A stretch of 64,000 nucleotides of DNA from Xanthomonas sp. SI (GCF_014236855.1 NZ_CP051261.1:868001-932000), one strand, 5' to 3'. Numbered from the stretch's first letter, positions 9,073 to 19,173 are shown. Notes: a model not told the origin generated them from the letters alone. Program-made: numbers and translations.

Positions 9073-11012
9073 TGCGCGCCGCGCACGCGATGTGGCAGCT
9101 GGCGGCGCGTGGGCTGCTGGCCGTGGGCCTGCTCGCCGGGTCCGGTTGCGCCATGGTCACCGTGCAGTCGCGCGCGGCCGGCGACTACATCGCGACCAAG
9201 CGCGGCGACGTGCTCAGCACCGGCGAACTCAGCGACGCCAGCCAGGAAACGCTGCGCGTGGTCGCGATCGAGCGCAAGCCCTGCGAGGCCGACATCCCCG
9301 CCTGCGCCGCGCAACTGCGCACGGTGCAGGGATTGGACGAGGAACGCCGCCTGGCGACCTTGTCGGAGCTGTGGTTGCGTGCGGCGACGACGCGTACGCC
9401 GAAGGGGACCGTCGCGCTCGACGATGCGGCCCTGCAGGCGTGGCTGGAAACCGCGCGCTACGCCTATGCCTACCTGTTCTATACCGAACGCCCGGCCAGC
9501 GCGCGCGCCTTCGAGGACCGACAGACCCAGGTGCGCGACTACTACAACTACGCGGTGCAGCACGTGGCCGGCGCGCTGTTCGAACGTTGGCGCGCGCGCA
9601 GCGCCAGCGGCGAATTGCGCGACGACGACACGCTGGCCGCCGCCGGCTGGCGGGTACGCGCGGAGCTGGACAGTTTCCGCCTGCCGGGCGGAGTGGCGCG
9701 GCCGAATGCGATGGTGCCTGCGGCCTCGTTGCGTTTCGACGGCCTGCGCAGCACCTATCGCCGCGATGGCTTCGGCGCCGAACTGGTAGCGGAAGTGTCG
9801 CCGGCGCAGGTCGGCGATCCGACCGCGATCATGGCTGTCGCGAAGCCAGGGCAAGCGGTCGCCGACACCGCCGGCTACAGCGAACTGTCGTACGCGCCGA
9901 CCACCGTGCTGCTGCGCTTCGACGGCGACAGCCTGGCGCAGGTGCTGGACACGCGCAGCGTGGTGATCGCGCCCTACGATCCGTATCGCGACAACGAGGT
10001 CGTGGTGCACGGCCAGCGGCTGCCGCTGGCGGCCAATTTCACCGCCGCCTACGGCCTGTGGCTGGCGCGTTCGGGGTTCGCCAAGCAGTCGTTACGCTCG
10101 ATGCTGGGGCGCGAACACGGCATCGAGCAGCCGCACCTGTACCTGATGCAGCCCTACGACCCGAACCGGCGCATCGTGCTGATGCTGCACGGCCTGGCCA
10201 GCAGCCCCGAAGCCTGGGTCAACGTCGCCAACGAGATCATGGGCGACGAGCAACTGCGCCGCCACTACCAGATCTGGCAGGTCTATTACCCGACCAACAT
10301 GCCGATCGCCTGGAACCGCGCGCAGATCGAAACCTTGCTGCGGCAGACCCTGCACGATTTCGATCCGCAGGGGCAGGCGCCGGCCTCGCGGCACATGGTG
10401 CTGATCGGCCACAGCATGGGCGGAGTGATCGCGCGGCTGCTGGTCAGCAACTCCGGCGAGCGCATCTGGAACGACTTGCTCGCCGGCCGCGATCTGAGCG
10501 GCGAACGCGGCGCGCGGATCCGCGAGCGCCTGCAGCCGCTGTTGCGCTTCGCGCCGCTGCCGCAGGTGGACCGCGCCATCTTCATCGCCGCGCCGCACCG
10601 CGGCACCTCGTTCGCCGAGGGCCGCATCGGACGCCTGGTCGGCGGGCTGATCCGCCTGCCGGTGACCTTGCTGCAGCGTTTCACCGAAGTGATGCAGGAC
10701 ATGGCCGACCAGGACGGCGCGCCGCAGCGCCTGCCCAACGGCATCGACAACCTGCGCGATACCGACCCGTTCGTGCGTGCGGCCGCCGAGCTGCCGATTT
10801 CGCCCGCCGTGCGCTACAACTCGATCATCGCCCGGCGCGATCCGGCGCTGCCGCTGGCCGACGCCAACGACGGGGTGGTGCCGTACCGCAGCGCGCATCT
10901 GGATGGCGCCGAATCGGAACTGGTGATCACCTCCGGGCACAGCGTGCAGGAGACGCCGCAGGCGATCCTGGAGATCCGCCGCATCCTGCATGCGCAGATC
11001 GCATCGGAGTGA
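9072..11012 (+). CDS. Lipoprotein alpha/beta-hydrolase (esterase/lipase-like)
   Basis: A 646-aa protein. The signal peptide ends in the lipobox 'LLAGSGC' (lipidated Cys26). Residues 30-330 form a poorly conserved region. The C-terminal half is an alpha/beta-hydrolase domain: 'RRIVLMLHGLASSPEAW' (oxyanion region) and the nucleophile elbow 'GHSMGG' (Ser448), followed by 'IFIAAPHRGTSFAEG' and the late 'VITSGHSVQETP', which should supply His. This pattern resembles PGAP1/lipase-type enzymes. The substrate is unknown. Its ATG overlaps the DUF4105 stop (TGATG), so the two are coupled. It is larger than typical esterases because of the N-terminal part. Confidence 0.93.
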   Translation: MRAAHAMWQLAARGLLAVGLLAGSGCAMVTVQSRAAGDYIATKRGDVLSTGELSDASQETLRVVAIERKPCEADIPACAAQLRTVQGLDEERRLATLSELWLRAATTRTPKGTVALDDAALQAWLETARYAYAYLFYTERPASARAFEDRQTQVRDYYNYAVQHVAGALFERWRARSASGELRDDDTLAAAGWRVRAELDSFRLPGGVARPNAMVPAASLRFDGLRSTYRRDGFGAELVAEVSPAQVGDPTAIMAVAKPGQAVADTAGYSELSYAPTTVLLRFDGDSLAQVLDTRSVVIAPYDPYRDNEVVVHGQRLPLAANFTAAYGLWLARSGFAKQSLRSMLGREHGIEQPHLYLMQPYDPNRRIVLMLHGLASSPEAWVNVANEIMGDEQLRRHYQIWQVYYPTNMPIAWNRAQIETLLRQTLHDFDPQGQAPASRHMVLIGHSMGGVIARLLVSNSGERIWNDLLAGRDLSGERGARIRERLQPLLRFAPLPQVDRAIFIAAPHRGTSFAEGRIGRLVGGLIRLPVTLLQRFTEVMQDMADQDGAPQRLPNGIDNLRDTDPFVRAAAELPISPAVRYNSIIARRDPALPLADANDGVVPYRSAHLDGAESELVITSGHSVQETPQAILEIRRILHAQIASE

Positions 11013-11503
11013 TGCCGTCGGAGCCGATGCGCCTCCTTGTGGGAGCGACTTCAGTCGCGACGCGCACTACCGGTAGAGCGCGTCGCGACTGTCCGGGTGC
11101 ATTGTAGGAGCGGCTTCAGCCGCGACAGCCTCCATCGCCGTCAGGCCCGCCGCTTCGTTCGTCGCGGCTGAAGCCGTTCCTACAGTGGCGTTATGGTGCG
11201 CCGGATGCCAGCGGCAAAGGCGCCGCAGCCATGCGCTCCTGCAATATGCACATGTATGCATCACTGACGTATCGCATTCCGTTCACCTATGAACTCCGTC
11301 ACGCGTCTGTAAACATCGACGCACACACTGCGCCGCAGTTGTTAACGGGCCGTCAGTTCGCACGGCTCAGCTCCGACACGGAACTCCCCCAGATGTTCGC
11401 CCAGTTGCCGGCTCGACGCCGGCGATACGGGCAGTGCTTTGCCTTCTCCGGCCGCGGCGTCGTCGCGTGCCGGGACACCACCCCACGTCCTGATGGAATG
11501 TCC
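11013..11503. other. Intergenic region with two REP-like palindromes
   Basis: At 11036-11090 there is a TGTGGGAGCGACTTCAGT-type repeat with a partly matching inverted arm. At 11103-11184 a long hairpin has arms starting TGTAGGAGCGGCTTCAGC. Beyond 11190 the DNA is repeat-free and probably carries the promoter of the next TBDR. An imperfect palindrome, ATGCACATGTATGCAT (11246-11261), is the only site-like element I see. Confidence 0.65.
11103..11184. repeat. REP-like inverted repeat, 'GCGGCTTCAGCCGCGA' type
   Basis: 24-nt arms (11103-11126 and 11161-11184) match except for one base and enclose a 34-nt loop. The same element occurs at 15953-16023 and 47354-47423. Confidence 0.85.
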
Positions 11504-14317
11504 ATGAACCACGCATCGCACCGCGCCAGGCCGCACCGGCTTGCCGGATCCATCGCCCTGGCCCTGAGCCTGGCCCTCGCCGCCGCCGCCCATGCCGAAG
11601 ACCCGGCGCAGCAGCAGGCGCAGAACAACGCCGGCGACGACACCGCGCCGGCCGCCGCCAAAGGCAACGCGCAGACCCTGTCGACCGTGACCGTCGCGGC
11701 GAACCGCTACACCGCTGCCGACATGCAGATGGCGGCCAGCAACACCGCCAACGTGCTCTCTGCCGACGACCTGAAGTACACCGCCGTGCACAACATCGCC
11801 GAGGCGCTGGGCCTGCTGCCGGGCGTCAACGTGGTCAACACCGGACAGTCGTATTTCGGCGGCGTCGACGGCGCCGCGCGCGGCGAGGGCATGTTCGCCT
11901 CGGTGCGCGGCCTCAACGCCGAATACAACGTCAACCTGATCAACGGCGTCAACGTCGCCCAGGGCATGCCGTACAGCCGCAGCGTGCAGCTGAGCCTGCT
12001 GCCGCCGTCCGGCCTGCAGACCATCGTGTTGAACAAGACCTCGACCGCGGCGATGGACGGCGATGCGATCGGCGGCACCATCGACTACCGCACTCCCAGC
12101 GGCTTCGACTACAGCGACGCGATCGGCGGCAGCATCACCGCCAGCGGGCGCATGGAAAGCCGTGCCCGCGACTACGACGAGAGCGGCCTGGGCAAGGGAG
12201 CGGCCGGCGAGTTCCATGCCAAGTTCGGCAGCGAGCACCAGTTCGGCATCTATGCCAGCGCCTATTACGACGAGCGCCACTACGTGAACAGCGAAGTGGC
12301 CAGCGCCTCCGCCGCGCGCAACGACGGCTCGTGGGAATTCGCCCGCACCACCGCCAAGGGCGCACTGGCGTCCGGCTACGACGCGGAAGATTCGCTGCAG
12401 TCCACCGGCACCAACATCGGCTATTCCGGCGGCGACACCAAGCGCTACGGCGGCAACGTCTCCTTCGACTGGCATGTGGATCCGAGCCTGCAGCTGTATG
12501 CGCGGGCCACCTACGCCTACGCCAAGACCGAGCAGAACACCGGCTACACGCAGTTCGTGCCGGCCAGCGTCAGCTACACCCAGATCGGCAGCAGCGGCGT
12601 GTACCAGCCGCAGATCAATCGCGTCGCGGTGCGCTACTGGTACGAGACCAATCCGGAAGTGGCCGACATCGCCACGTTCCAGTTCGGCGCCGACAAGCAG
12701 CTCGGCAACTGGACGCTGTCGCCGAACCTGTTCTACGGCTACGGCGACAACGATCGCCCGGACCACATCGAAGTCTCCGCGCGCGTGGATCAATACACGT
12801 CCACCCAGTTTCCGTACGGAGCCAACAGCTTCATCGGCTACGACAGCGAAGGATTCCCGGTGCCGCAGCTGACCGCCGCAATGCAGAACCAGGCCGACGA
12901 CATCGGCAGCCTGTACGCGCGCCGCCACGGCCAGCTGACCAAGTCCTACAGCGGGCAGAAGAAGGGCGGCGCCAAGTTCGACGCACGCTACGATTTCGAC
13001 GAGGGCGCGCTGAGCAGCCTGCAGTTCGGCGTGAAGTACGTGGACAGCTCGCGCGAATACACCTCGCGCGACTGGACCACCGCCAAGTTCACCGACGGCA
13101 CCTTGCTGGAGAACACCGGCCTGGTCAGCGGCAGCTACGACTCTGTGTATCCGGGCAAGTACGACTACCCGACGGTCAAGCTGAGCAACTCGGCGCTGAA
13201 GGCATCGATCGCCAAGTACCTGGCCCCGGGCAGCTTCGATACCTGCGGCAGCCTGGCGATCAACAACCAGAACTGCGCGACCATGCGCGGCACCGAGGCA
13301 GTGGCCGCGGCGTATGCGATGGCCACGTTCAAGACCGGCGACTTGGAGATCATCCCCGGCGTGCGTTTCGAACAGACCCGCATCCGCAACACCTACTGGA
13401 CGATGCCCAAGGACAGCGGCGGCAACGAGCTGGCCGGCTACTTCCAGAACAACCACACCAGCTACGACGTGCCGCTGCCCAGCGTGTTCCTGAACTACCG
13501 CCCCGGCAACGCCAACGCGGTGTACCGCGCCTCGGTGTGGACCAGTTACACGCGTCCGGCGTTCGTGCAGCTCGGCGGCGGCTCCAACTACGACGTGTCC
13601 AGCGACGGCAAGACCACCATCACCGAAGGCAATCCCGACCTGAAGCCGATCAAGGCGGTCAACGTCGACGTCTCCGGCGAATGGGACAACGGCGTCGGCG
13701 GCCACGCGATGCTGGCCGGCTACTACAAGCGCCTGTCCGACTACATCTACGAGAACGGTTCGGACGCGGCCAATGCCGGCGCCAACACCGACGCCAGCGG
13801 CGTGCGCTACGTGCGTCCGCAGAACGGTGGCGACGGCAAGGTGCTGGGCGTGGAAGCAGCGGTGCGACAGACACTGCAGGGCATGCCGGCGCCGCTGGAC
13901 GGCTTCGGCATCGGCGCCAACGTCACCCGCCAGTCCACCCGCGTCGACCTGGGCATGACCGGCTTCCACGACGAGCGTATCCAGAACGCACCGGACCTGA
14001 TGGCCAATGCCGAACTGTTCTACGAGAAGGGGCCGCTGTCGGTGAACCTGAGCTACCACTACTCGGGCGAATACGTGTCGGCCTACGACTACCTGGACCA
14101 GGGCGCCAGCTGGGACGACCTGTGGGTGAAGCCGATCACTCGCGTCGACCTGCACGTGGGTTACGCGGTGAACGAGCACCTGCGCGCCGACCTGTCGGTG
14201 GCCAACCTGACCAATCGCCTGAGCTACTGGGCGCACGTCGGCCGCAACAGCACCGCGATCTCGGACATCGTGGATGCCGGGCGCACCAGCCTGCTGACGG
14301 TGAAGTACACGTTCTGA
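11504..14317 (+). CDS. TonB-dependent receptor (outer membrane)
   Basis: A 937-aa receptor with a signal peptide of about 32 residues ending 'ALAAAAHAED', an Ala/Gln linker, a TonB-box-like 'LSTVTVAANRYTA', a plug with 'ALGLLPGVNVVN' and 'FASVRGLNAEYNVNLINGV', then a large barrel ending 'GRTSLLTVKYTF' with C-terminal Phe. It belongs to the sugar-type TBDRs abundant in xanthomonads. The histidine-acid phosphatase 303 bp downstream on the same strand suggests a phosphorylated substrate such as a sugar phosphate or inositol phosphate (inference). The open frame extends upstream to 11231, but the signal peptide fixes the start at ATG 11504 (or 11498). Confidence 0.95.
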   Translation: MNHASHRARPHRLAGSIALALSLALAAAAHAEDPAQQQAQNNAGDDTAPAAAKGNAQTLSTVTVAANRYTAADMQMAASNTANVLSADDLKYTAVHNIAEALGLLPGVNVVNTGQSYFGGVDGAARGEGMFASVRGLNAEYNVNLINGVNVAQGMPYSRSVQLSLLPPSGLQTIVLNKTSTAAMDGDAIGGTIDYRTPSGFDYSDAIGGSITASGRMESRARDYDESGLGKGAAGEFHAKFGSEHQFGIYASAYYDERHYVNSEVASASAARNDGSWEFARTTAKGALASGYDAEDSLQSTGTNIGYSGGDTKRYGGNVSFDWHVDPSLQLYARATYAYAKTEQNTGYTQFVPASVSYTQIGSSGVYQPQINRVAVRYWYETNPEVADIATFQFGADKQLGNWTLSPNLFYGYGDNDRPDHIEVSARVDQYTSTQFPYGANSFIGYDSEGFPVPQLTAAMQNQADDIGSLYARRHGQLTKSYSGQKKGGAKFDARYDFDEGALSSLQFGVKYVDSSREYTSRDWTTAKFTDGTLLENTGLVSGSYDSVYPGKYDYPTVKLSNSALKASIAKYLAPGSFDTCGSLAINNQNCATMRGTEAVAAAYAMATFKTGDLEIIPGVRFEQTRIRNTYWTMPKDSGGNELAGYFQNNHTSYDVPLPSVFLNYRPGNANAVYRASVWTSYTRPAFVQLGGGSNYDVSSDGKTTITEGNPDLKPIKAVNVDVSGEWDNGVGGHAMLAGYYKRLSDYIYENGSDAANAGANTDASGVRYVRPQNGGDGKVLGVEAAVRQTLQGMPAPLDGFGIGANVTRQSTRVDLGMTGFHDERIQNAPDLMANAELFYEKGPLSVNLSYHYSGEYVSAYDYLDQGASWDDLWVKPITRVDLHVGYAVNEHLRADLSVANLTNRLSYWAHVGRNSTAISDIVDAGRTSLLTVKYTF

Positions 14318-14620
14318 GCCGGCGGCCTCGCACAGGCCGGCTTCCCTCGCGCGTCGCGGCATGTCGCCGCGACGCGTTTCGGCGTGCATGCAGTTAGCCG
14401 ACGCGTGGCGCGGGCGTATGACTGCCGGCGCACGTAGCCGGTAGTGGCGTTGGATGTGCAGCGGAGCGGCGGCGATGACGCCGCCGTTTCCGCCTTTTCT
14501 GTAAGGGCTTGGCGACCGACTCGCCATCGCCGTGGACTTGCGTTGCAATCGAGTCGGCATGCCCGGCGATGCGTGTGGTGCAACGAGTGACTTCTTTTTC
14601 TCCTTTTTCCTGGATAGACG
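14318..14620. other. Intergenic, no gene seen
   Basis: The space between the TBDR and phosphatase genes contains a pyrimidine-rich run (TTCTTTTTCTCCTTTTTCC) just before the phosphatase start. I find no promoter, terminator or small gene that I can support. Confidence 0.5.
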
Positions 14621-15862
14621 ATGAGCAAGCGGATGCGTTGGATGCTGTTGGTAGCGCTGGCGGCGACCGCCGGCGCGCAGGCGCGGCCTGCACGCGAAGC
14701 GTCTGCGCCGCAATTGCAGGTCGAGCAGGTGGTGATGCTGTTCCGCCACGGCGTGCGTGCGCCGCTGGACGGCGAGGCCGCGGCGGCGGCATTGGCCGAC
14801 CGTCCGTGGCCGGTGTGGAACACGCCGGCGAGCCTGCTCACCGCGCACGGCCGCGTGGCCGTGCAGCTGAGCGGCGACTACACCCGGCAATGGCTGGTCC
14901 GCGACGGCGTGCTGCCGGCCGCCGGCTGCCCCGCCGACGGCGCGGTCAGCGTCTACGCCAACACCGACCAGCGCACCATCGTCAGCGCGCAGATCCTGGC
15001 CGAGACGCTGGCCCCGGGCTGCGGGCTGCAGGCCGGGCATCAGCCGCAAGGTAGCGACGATCCGCTGTTCCGTCCGGTCGAGGCCGGTGCGGTGGACTTC
15101 GGCGCGGACGCCGCGGTGGCGTCGATCCAGCGCCAGACCGGCGGCCCGGGCGCGGTGCTCGCGCCCTACGCGAAGGAACTGCGCACGATGCGGCAGATCC
15201 TCGGCTGCAGCGCCAAGGACTGCGATTTCGCGCAGATGCCGTCGTCGCTGAGCGCCAGCGGCAATGGCCGCGGCATCGCCATGCACGGTCCGCTGGACCT
15301 GACCTCCGGCACCGCCGAAGTGTTCATCCTGCAATACGCCGAAGGCCTGCCGCTGGACCAGGTGGGCTGGGGCCGCGCCACCCGCGCACGCATCGGCGTG
15401 GTGTCGCGACTGCATGCGCTGCTGTTCGAGATCTACGCGCGGCCGCAGTACATGGCCGCGCGCGCCGGCGCGCCGCTGGCGCGGCGGGTGCTGGACACGC
15501 TGGGCGTGGCGGACGCGCCGAAGCTGAGCGTGCTCGTCGCCAGCGATACCCATATCGCCGCGCTCAGCGGCTTGCTCGACCTGCACTTCCATCTGCCCGG
15601 CTTCGGCCGGGACGATTCGCCGCCGGGCGGCGCGCTGGTGCTCGAGCAACTGCGCGACGCGCGCAGCGGCCAGCGCTACGTGCGCCTGCGCTACCAGGCG
15701 CAATCGCTGGACCAGCTGCGCACGCTGACCCCGCTGAGCCTGCGCAAGCCGCCGCTGCTGCAGACCTTGCATGTGCCCGGCTGCAGTGACCCCAAGACCC
15801 AGCTGTGCACACTGCAGCAGTTCCAGAAGGTGTTGCAGGAAGCGTTGCAGCGGCGCGGCTGA
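14621..15862 (+). CDS. Histidine-acid phosphatase (glucose-1-phosphatase/phytase-like), periplasmic
   Basis: A 413-aa protein, the same length as E. coli Agp, with a signal peptide of about 21 residues ending 'AGAQA'. The catalytic motif 'RHGVRAP' (RHGxRxP) sits near residue 41 and carries the phospho-accepting His. The second family motif, normally His-Asp-(Thr/Ser) as in 'GHDTN', reads 'ASDTHIAAL' here: the proton-donor Asp is kept but the preceding His is Ser. Several Cys pairs fit a disulfide-bonded periplasmic enzyme. It is expected to remove phosphate from sugar phosphates or phytate. Its position behind a TBDR gene suggests the two work together. Confidence 0.92.
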   Translation: MSKRMRWMLLVALAATAGAQARPAREASAPQLQVEQVVMLFRHGVRAPLDGEAAAAALADRPWPVWNTPASLLTAHGRVAVQLSGDYTRQWLVRDGVLPAAGCPADGAVSVYANTDQRTIVSAQILAETLAPGCGLQAGHQPQGSDDPLFRPVEAGAVDFGADAAVASIQRQTGGPGAVLAPYAKELRTMRQILGCSAKDCDFAQMPSSLSASGNGRGIAMHGPLDLTSGTAEVFILQYAEGLPLDQVGWGRATRARIGVVSRLHALLFEIYARPQYMAARAGAPLARRVLDTLGVADAPKLSVLVASDTHIAALSGLLDLHFHLPGFGRDDSPPGGALVLEQLRDARSGQRYVRLRYQAQSLDQLRTLTPLSLRKPPLLQTLHVPGCSDPKTQLCTLQQFQKVLQEALQRRG

Positions 15863-15952
15863 GCTGGCGCCGCTGCGGCGGGTGCGTGCGCTGCGCTGAC
15901 GCTGGCATGAGGCGTATCGGGTGACGGCATAGCGTGCGGTCGCCACCGCCTG

Positions 15953-16023
15953 TGTAGGAGCGGCTTCAGCCGCGACCAGGGCATTCCCGGTGACGCCCGG
16001 TCGCGGCTGAAGCCGCTCCTACA
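15953..16023. repeat. REP-like inverted repeat, 'GCGGCTTCAGCCGCGA' type
   Basis: 24-nt arms beginning TGTAGGAGCGGCTTCAGC are perfectly inverted around a 23-nt centre. It lies between the convergent phosphatase and TBDR genes, where it may also stop transcription from both sides. Confidence 0.88.
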
Positions 16024-16051
16024 ACCGCGTGATTGCCGACCCCGATCGCGC

Positions 16052-18682
16052 TCAGAACTTGAAGTGCAGCGTGGCCATGTAGCGGCGGCCGTTCTTGTAG
16101 CGTCCGGCCGGGTGGTCCTTGTCGCCCAGGTACTGGAAGTACTCTTCGTCCAGCAGGTTCTGCGCGTCCACCTGCAGCGACCACTGGTCGCTGATCGCAT
16201 AGCCGATGCTCGCGCCCAGGTCGGTGTAGTCGTCGACACTGGCTGGCGCGGCGCCGGCGACGTAGCCGCCGGCCAGATAGCTGTCGCGCCAGTTCAAGCT
16301 GATACGCGCGTTCCACGGCCCCTTCTCGTAGTACGGGCTGAAGGCCACGCTGTTGCGCGACTGGTAGGGCAGGCGGTCGCCGGTGTTGTTCTCGCCGTTG
16401 GCATAGGTGTAGTTGGCGGTGAGGCCGAAGCCGCTGCTGCCGAACGGCTGCTGATAGGCGAGGGTGAAGCCCTTGACCTTGCCGTCGCCGGCGTTGCGCG
16501 GGCGCTGGATGCTGTAGTCGCAATAGCCGTCGGCGCTGCAGCCGTTGCTGCCCAGCATCTGCGCCCAGGTCTGCGGCGAGGTGTCGCGGATCGAATTGTA
16601 TTGGCGCTCGATCGTGGCCGAAGTGTCGATGTAGTTGTCGATCTTCTTGTAGAACAGCGACCAGGCCACCACCGCCTGTTGCGCGAAGTAGTACTCGGCC
16701 GACAGGTTGAAGTTCCACGATTCGTACGGCGACAGCGCCGCATTGCCGCCGCTGCCGGTGAGCGTGGTGTCGTTCAAGAAAGTGTTGTTGACCATCTGGT
16801 TGTACGGCGCCCACGCGATCACCTTGCCCGCGGCGAAGCGGAACACCCAGTCGGTGTCGGTGTCGTAGGCCAGGTTCAACGACGGCAGCAGGAAGTGTTC
16901 CTTGCGGGTGCGGGTCTGCCATTTGCTGTCCAAGTCGTCCAGCGTCGGCGTGCCGCTGTAGACGAAGCCGCTGCCTTCGGTCTTGGAATCCACGTAACGC
17001 ACGCCGAGGTTGCCGCGCAGGCCGCCGTTGGAAAAATTCAGCTGCACGTAGGCGGCATTGTTGGTCTGCTGCAATGCCCAGCTGTTGTTGAGGTAGCTGG
17101 CCGGGTCGGGATCGGCGTAGTCCACCGGGCTGTTGCGGATCCAGTCGATGACGTTGCCGCGGCCGGCCTGCACATGCCGGCCCTGGTCGGGATAGAAGCC
17201 CTGGATGTCGGTCAGGCCGATCGTGCCCACGTCGGCCAGGGTGCCGGGGGTGACGCCGCCGTACACGTTCAAGGTGAAGTCTTCGTCGTGCTTGCCCTGG
17301 CGCACGCCGAACAGCAACTGGTTGAACACGCTGTCGAACTGCAGGTTGAAATCCAGTTGCCCATAGCGGTCCTTGCTGTGCGTGGCGAAGATGCCGTTGT
17401 TGCCGAACCAGCCGCCGGCCGAACCCCAGTTGGCCGGGTCGCGCGCGCCGGCTGCATCGTCGAAGCGGATGCCGCGCTGCAGGTCCCAGCTGAAGCCGCC
17501 GTTGTAGAACGGCTCGATGAAGTATTGCGACAGGTCCTTGTTGTCCGACTTGCTCTGGCCGATCTGGCCGCTCACGCCCCAGCCTTCGCCGCGGAACGCG
17601 CCGCGCAGGTCGATGCCCTTGGTGACGACTTCCGATTGGCGCACGTTGTTGTCGTAGATCACCGTGCCGCCGCCGGCATTGGCGTTGGCGCCGGAATGGC
17701 CGCTGCCGACCACGCCGTTGCGCACGCTGCCGAGCGCGTCCACCGCGTCGATGGTGCCCTGGTTCCAGGTCAGGAAGCTGTACATCGACTGGTTGTAGTT
17801 GTCGAAGTTCTCCTTGATGTACAGGCCGCTGAGGTTGAACTCCAGCGCATCGCTGGGCTTGAGCTGCAGGTTGACCACGGCGCTGTCGCGCTTGCGGTCC
17901 TGCTGGAACCAGGCCGCGTTGACCGAGTTGGGCACGTCGGCATCGGCCGGCACGCCGCCGGCGTTGCCGAAGGCCGCGGCCTTGGCGTAGCCGAACACCT
18001 CCATGCCCTGGCGATCGACGCGCTCCTCGTAGTGCTGCGCGGACACCGCGATGCCGAAGGTCTGCTGCGGGTTCTTCCAGCTGTACAGTAGCGAGGCGTT
18101 GGGCTTCCCCTCGCTGGCCTGCTGGCTGTAGCTGTAGCCGACCGAGCCGGCGATCTCGTTGGCCTTCAGGTCCAGCGGCTGCCGGCTGTGCATCAGCACG
18201 GTGCCGCCGAGGCTGCCTTCGACCAGCCGTGCCTCGGAGGATTTGACGATCTCCGCCCGGCCCAGGATCTGCGGGGACAGCAGGGTGTAGTCGAAACCGC
18301 GGTTGGGCTGCTCGCCGTACAGCCAGATCGCCTGCGCCACCGGGTGGCCGTCCAGGAACGACAGGTTGAGGCTGGGGTCGGTGCCGTCGATGCTGACCCG
18401 TTCGCCCTGGCCGAAGCGGCGGTCGATGGTGACGCCGGGAATCTGCGCGAACGCTTCGGCGACGTTGGTGCTGGGGAACTTGCCGATGTCCTCGGCGGTG
18501 ATCGCCTCGGACACGGTGACGTTGTTGCGCTTGGTGTCCAGCGATTTTTCCAGGCTGGCGCGGATGCCCACGACCTGGACCGCGTCCAGATCGGTGGCGT
18601 CGCCACCGGCTTGCTGCGCCTGCGCGGAAAAGGCCAGGGTGGCGAGGATTGCTGCGGACAAGACGGAATGGCGGTATTGCAT
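16052..18682 (-). CDS. TonB-dependent receptor (outer membrane)
   Basis: An 876-aa receptor with a signal peptide ending 'LAFSAQAQQ', a plug with 'KRNNVTVSEAITAEDIGKFP', 'AFAQIPGVTIDRRFGQGERV' and 'VDGHPVA'-type loops, and a barrel ending 'YMATLHFKF'. 'EAITAEDIGKFP' marks the large Xanthomonas/Caulobacter receptor group used for glycans and vitamins. Start at 18682 because GAGGAGA lies 7 nt upstream; the Met codons 12-18 bases earlier would overlap that site. It is transcribed away from the GlcNAc locus. A NagR-like operator lies about 490 bp upstream, so it may belong to the same regulon (inference). Confidence 0.95.
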   Translation of the reverse strand: MQYRHSVLSAAILATLAFSAQAQQAGGDATDLDAVQVVGIRASLEKSLDTKRNNVTVSEAITAEDIGKFPSTNVAEAFAQIPGVTIDRRFGQGERVSIDGTDPSLNLSFLDGHPVAQAIWLYGEQPNRGFDYTLLSPQILGRAEIVKSSEARLVEGSLGGTVLMHSRQPLDLKANEIAGSVGYSYSQQASEGKPNASLLYSWKNPQQTFGIAVSAQHYEERVDRQGMEVFGYAKAAAFGNAGGVPADADVPNSVNAAWFQQDRKRDSAVVNLQLKPSDALEFNLSGLYIKENFDNYNQSMYSFLTWNQGTIDAVDALGSVRNGVVGSGHSGANANAGGGTVIYDNNVRQSEVVTKGIDLRGAFRGEGWGVSGQIGQSKSDNKDLSQYFIEPFYNGGFSWDLQRGIRFDDAAGARDPANWGSAGGWFGNNGIFATHSKDRYGQLDFNLQFDSVFNQLLFGVRQGKHDEDFTLNVYGGVTPGTLADVGTIGLTDIQGFYPDQGRHVQAGRGNVIDWIRNSPVDYADPDPASYLNNSWALQQTNNAAYVQLNFSNGGLRGNLGVRYVDSKTEGSGFVYSGTPTLDDLDSKWQTRTRKEHFLLPSLNLAYDTDTDWVFRFAAGKVIAWAPYNQMVNNTFLNDTTLTGSGGNAALSPYESWNFNLSAEYYFAQQAVVAWSLFYKKIDNYIDTSATIERQYNSIRDTSPQTWAQMLGSNGCSADGYCDYSIQRPRNAGDGKVKGFTLAYQQPFGSSGFGLTANYTYANGENNTGDRLPYQSRNSVAFSPYYEKGPWNARISLNWRDSYLAGGYVAGAAPASVDDYTDLGASIGYAISDQWSLQVDAQNLLDEEYFQYLGDKDHPAGRYKNGRRYMATLHFKF

Positions 18683-19173
18683 GATGTCTCTCCTCATCAT
18701 TCAATGGGTCGACGCGGCGCGCGAGCGTTGCGCTGCGTGCCGGCTCTGCCTGTTGCCTTACTGCCTGCGGTGCTGATGCCTGCTGTGCTGCTGCGTGCGG
18801 TGATGCGGGGTGTGGCTGGCTGCAATCTCCCGCCCGAGGGCGGCCGGTTCTTTCGCTTATGCGTGCAATGCCAGGCGCAGCGTTCTGCCGTGGTACGGGA
18901 CGCGCTGCGTCGAGCTGTCGAGCTGGAAACGATACGGATGCGGCCGGGGGGTGCTGGCCAGGGCGATGCCGGCCGCCGCGGCGTGCACCAGTACCGGCGC
19001 GCCGACCCCGATGGCGCACAGGGCGCGCAACGGCGTCGGGTGTTGCAACGGCGTGCCGAGTGCGGCACACGATTCGTGCGTACGGACCATTGCGATCACA
19101 TGCCTCCCATGCCCCGCTTTTGCGCCGCGTATGCGCGGCCCCACCCCCGTGTGTGCCGATTCTTACGAGGCTA

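Noticed and set aside
11342..15946. 1534-codon minus-strand open frame
   Set aside because: Lies opposite a clear TBDR and phosphatase gene; composition typical of shadow frames.
18857..19144. 95-codon minus-strand open frame in the divergent TBDR region
   Set aside because: No ribosome binding site, no family pattern, and it lies in a regulatory gap.
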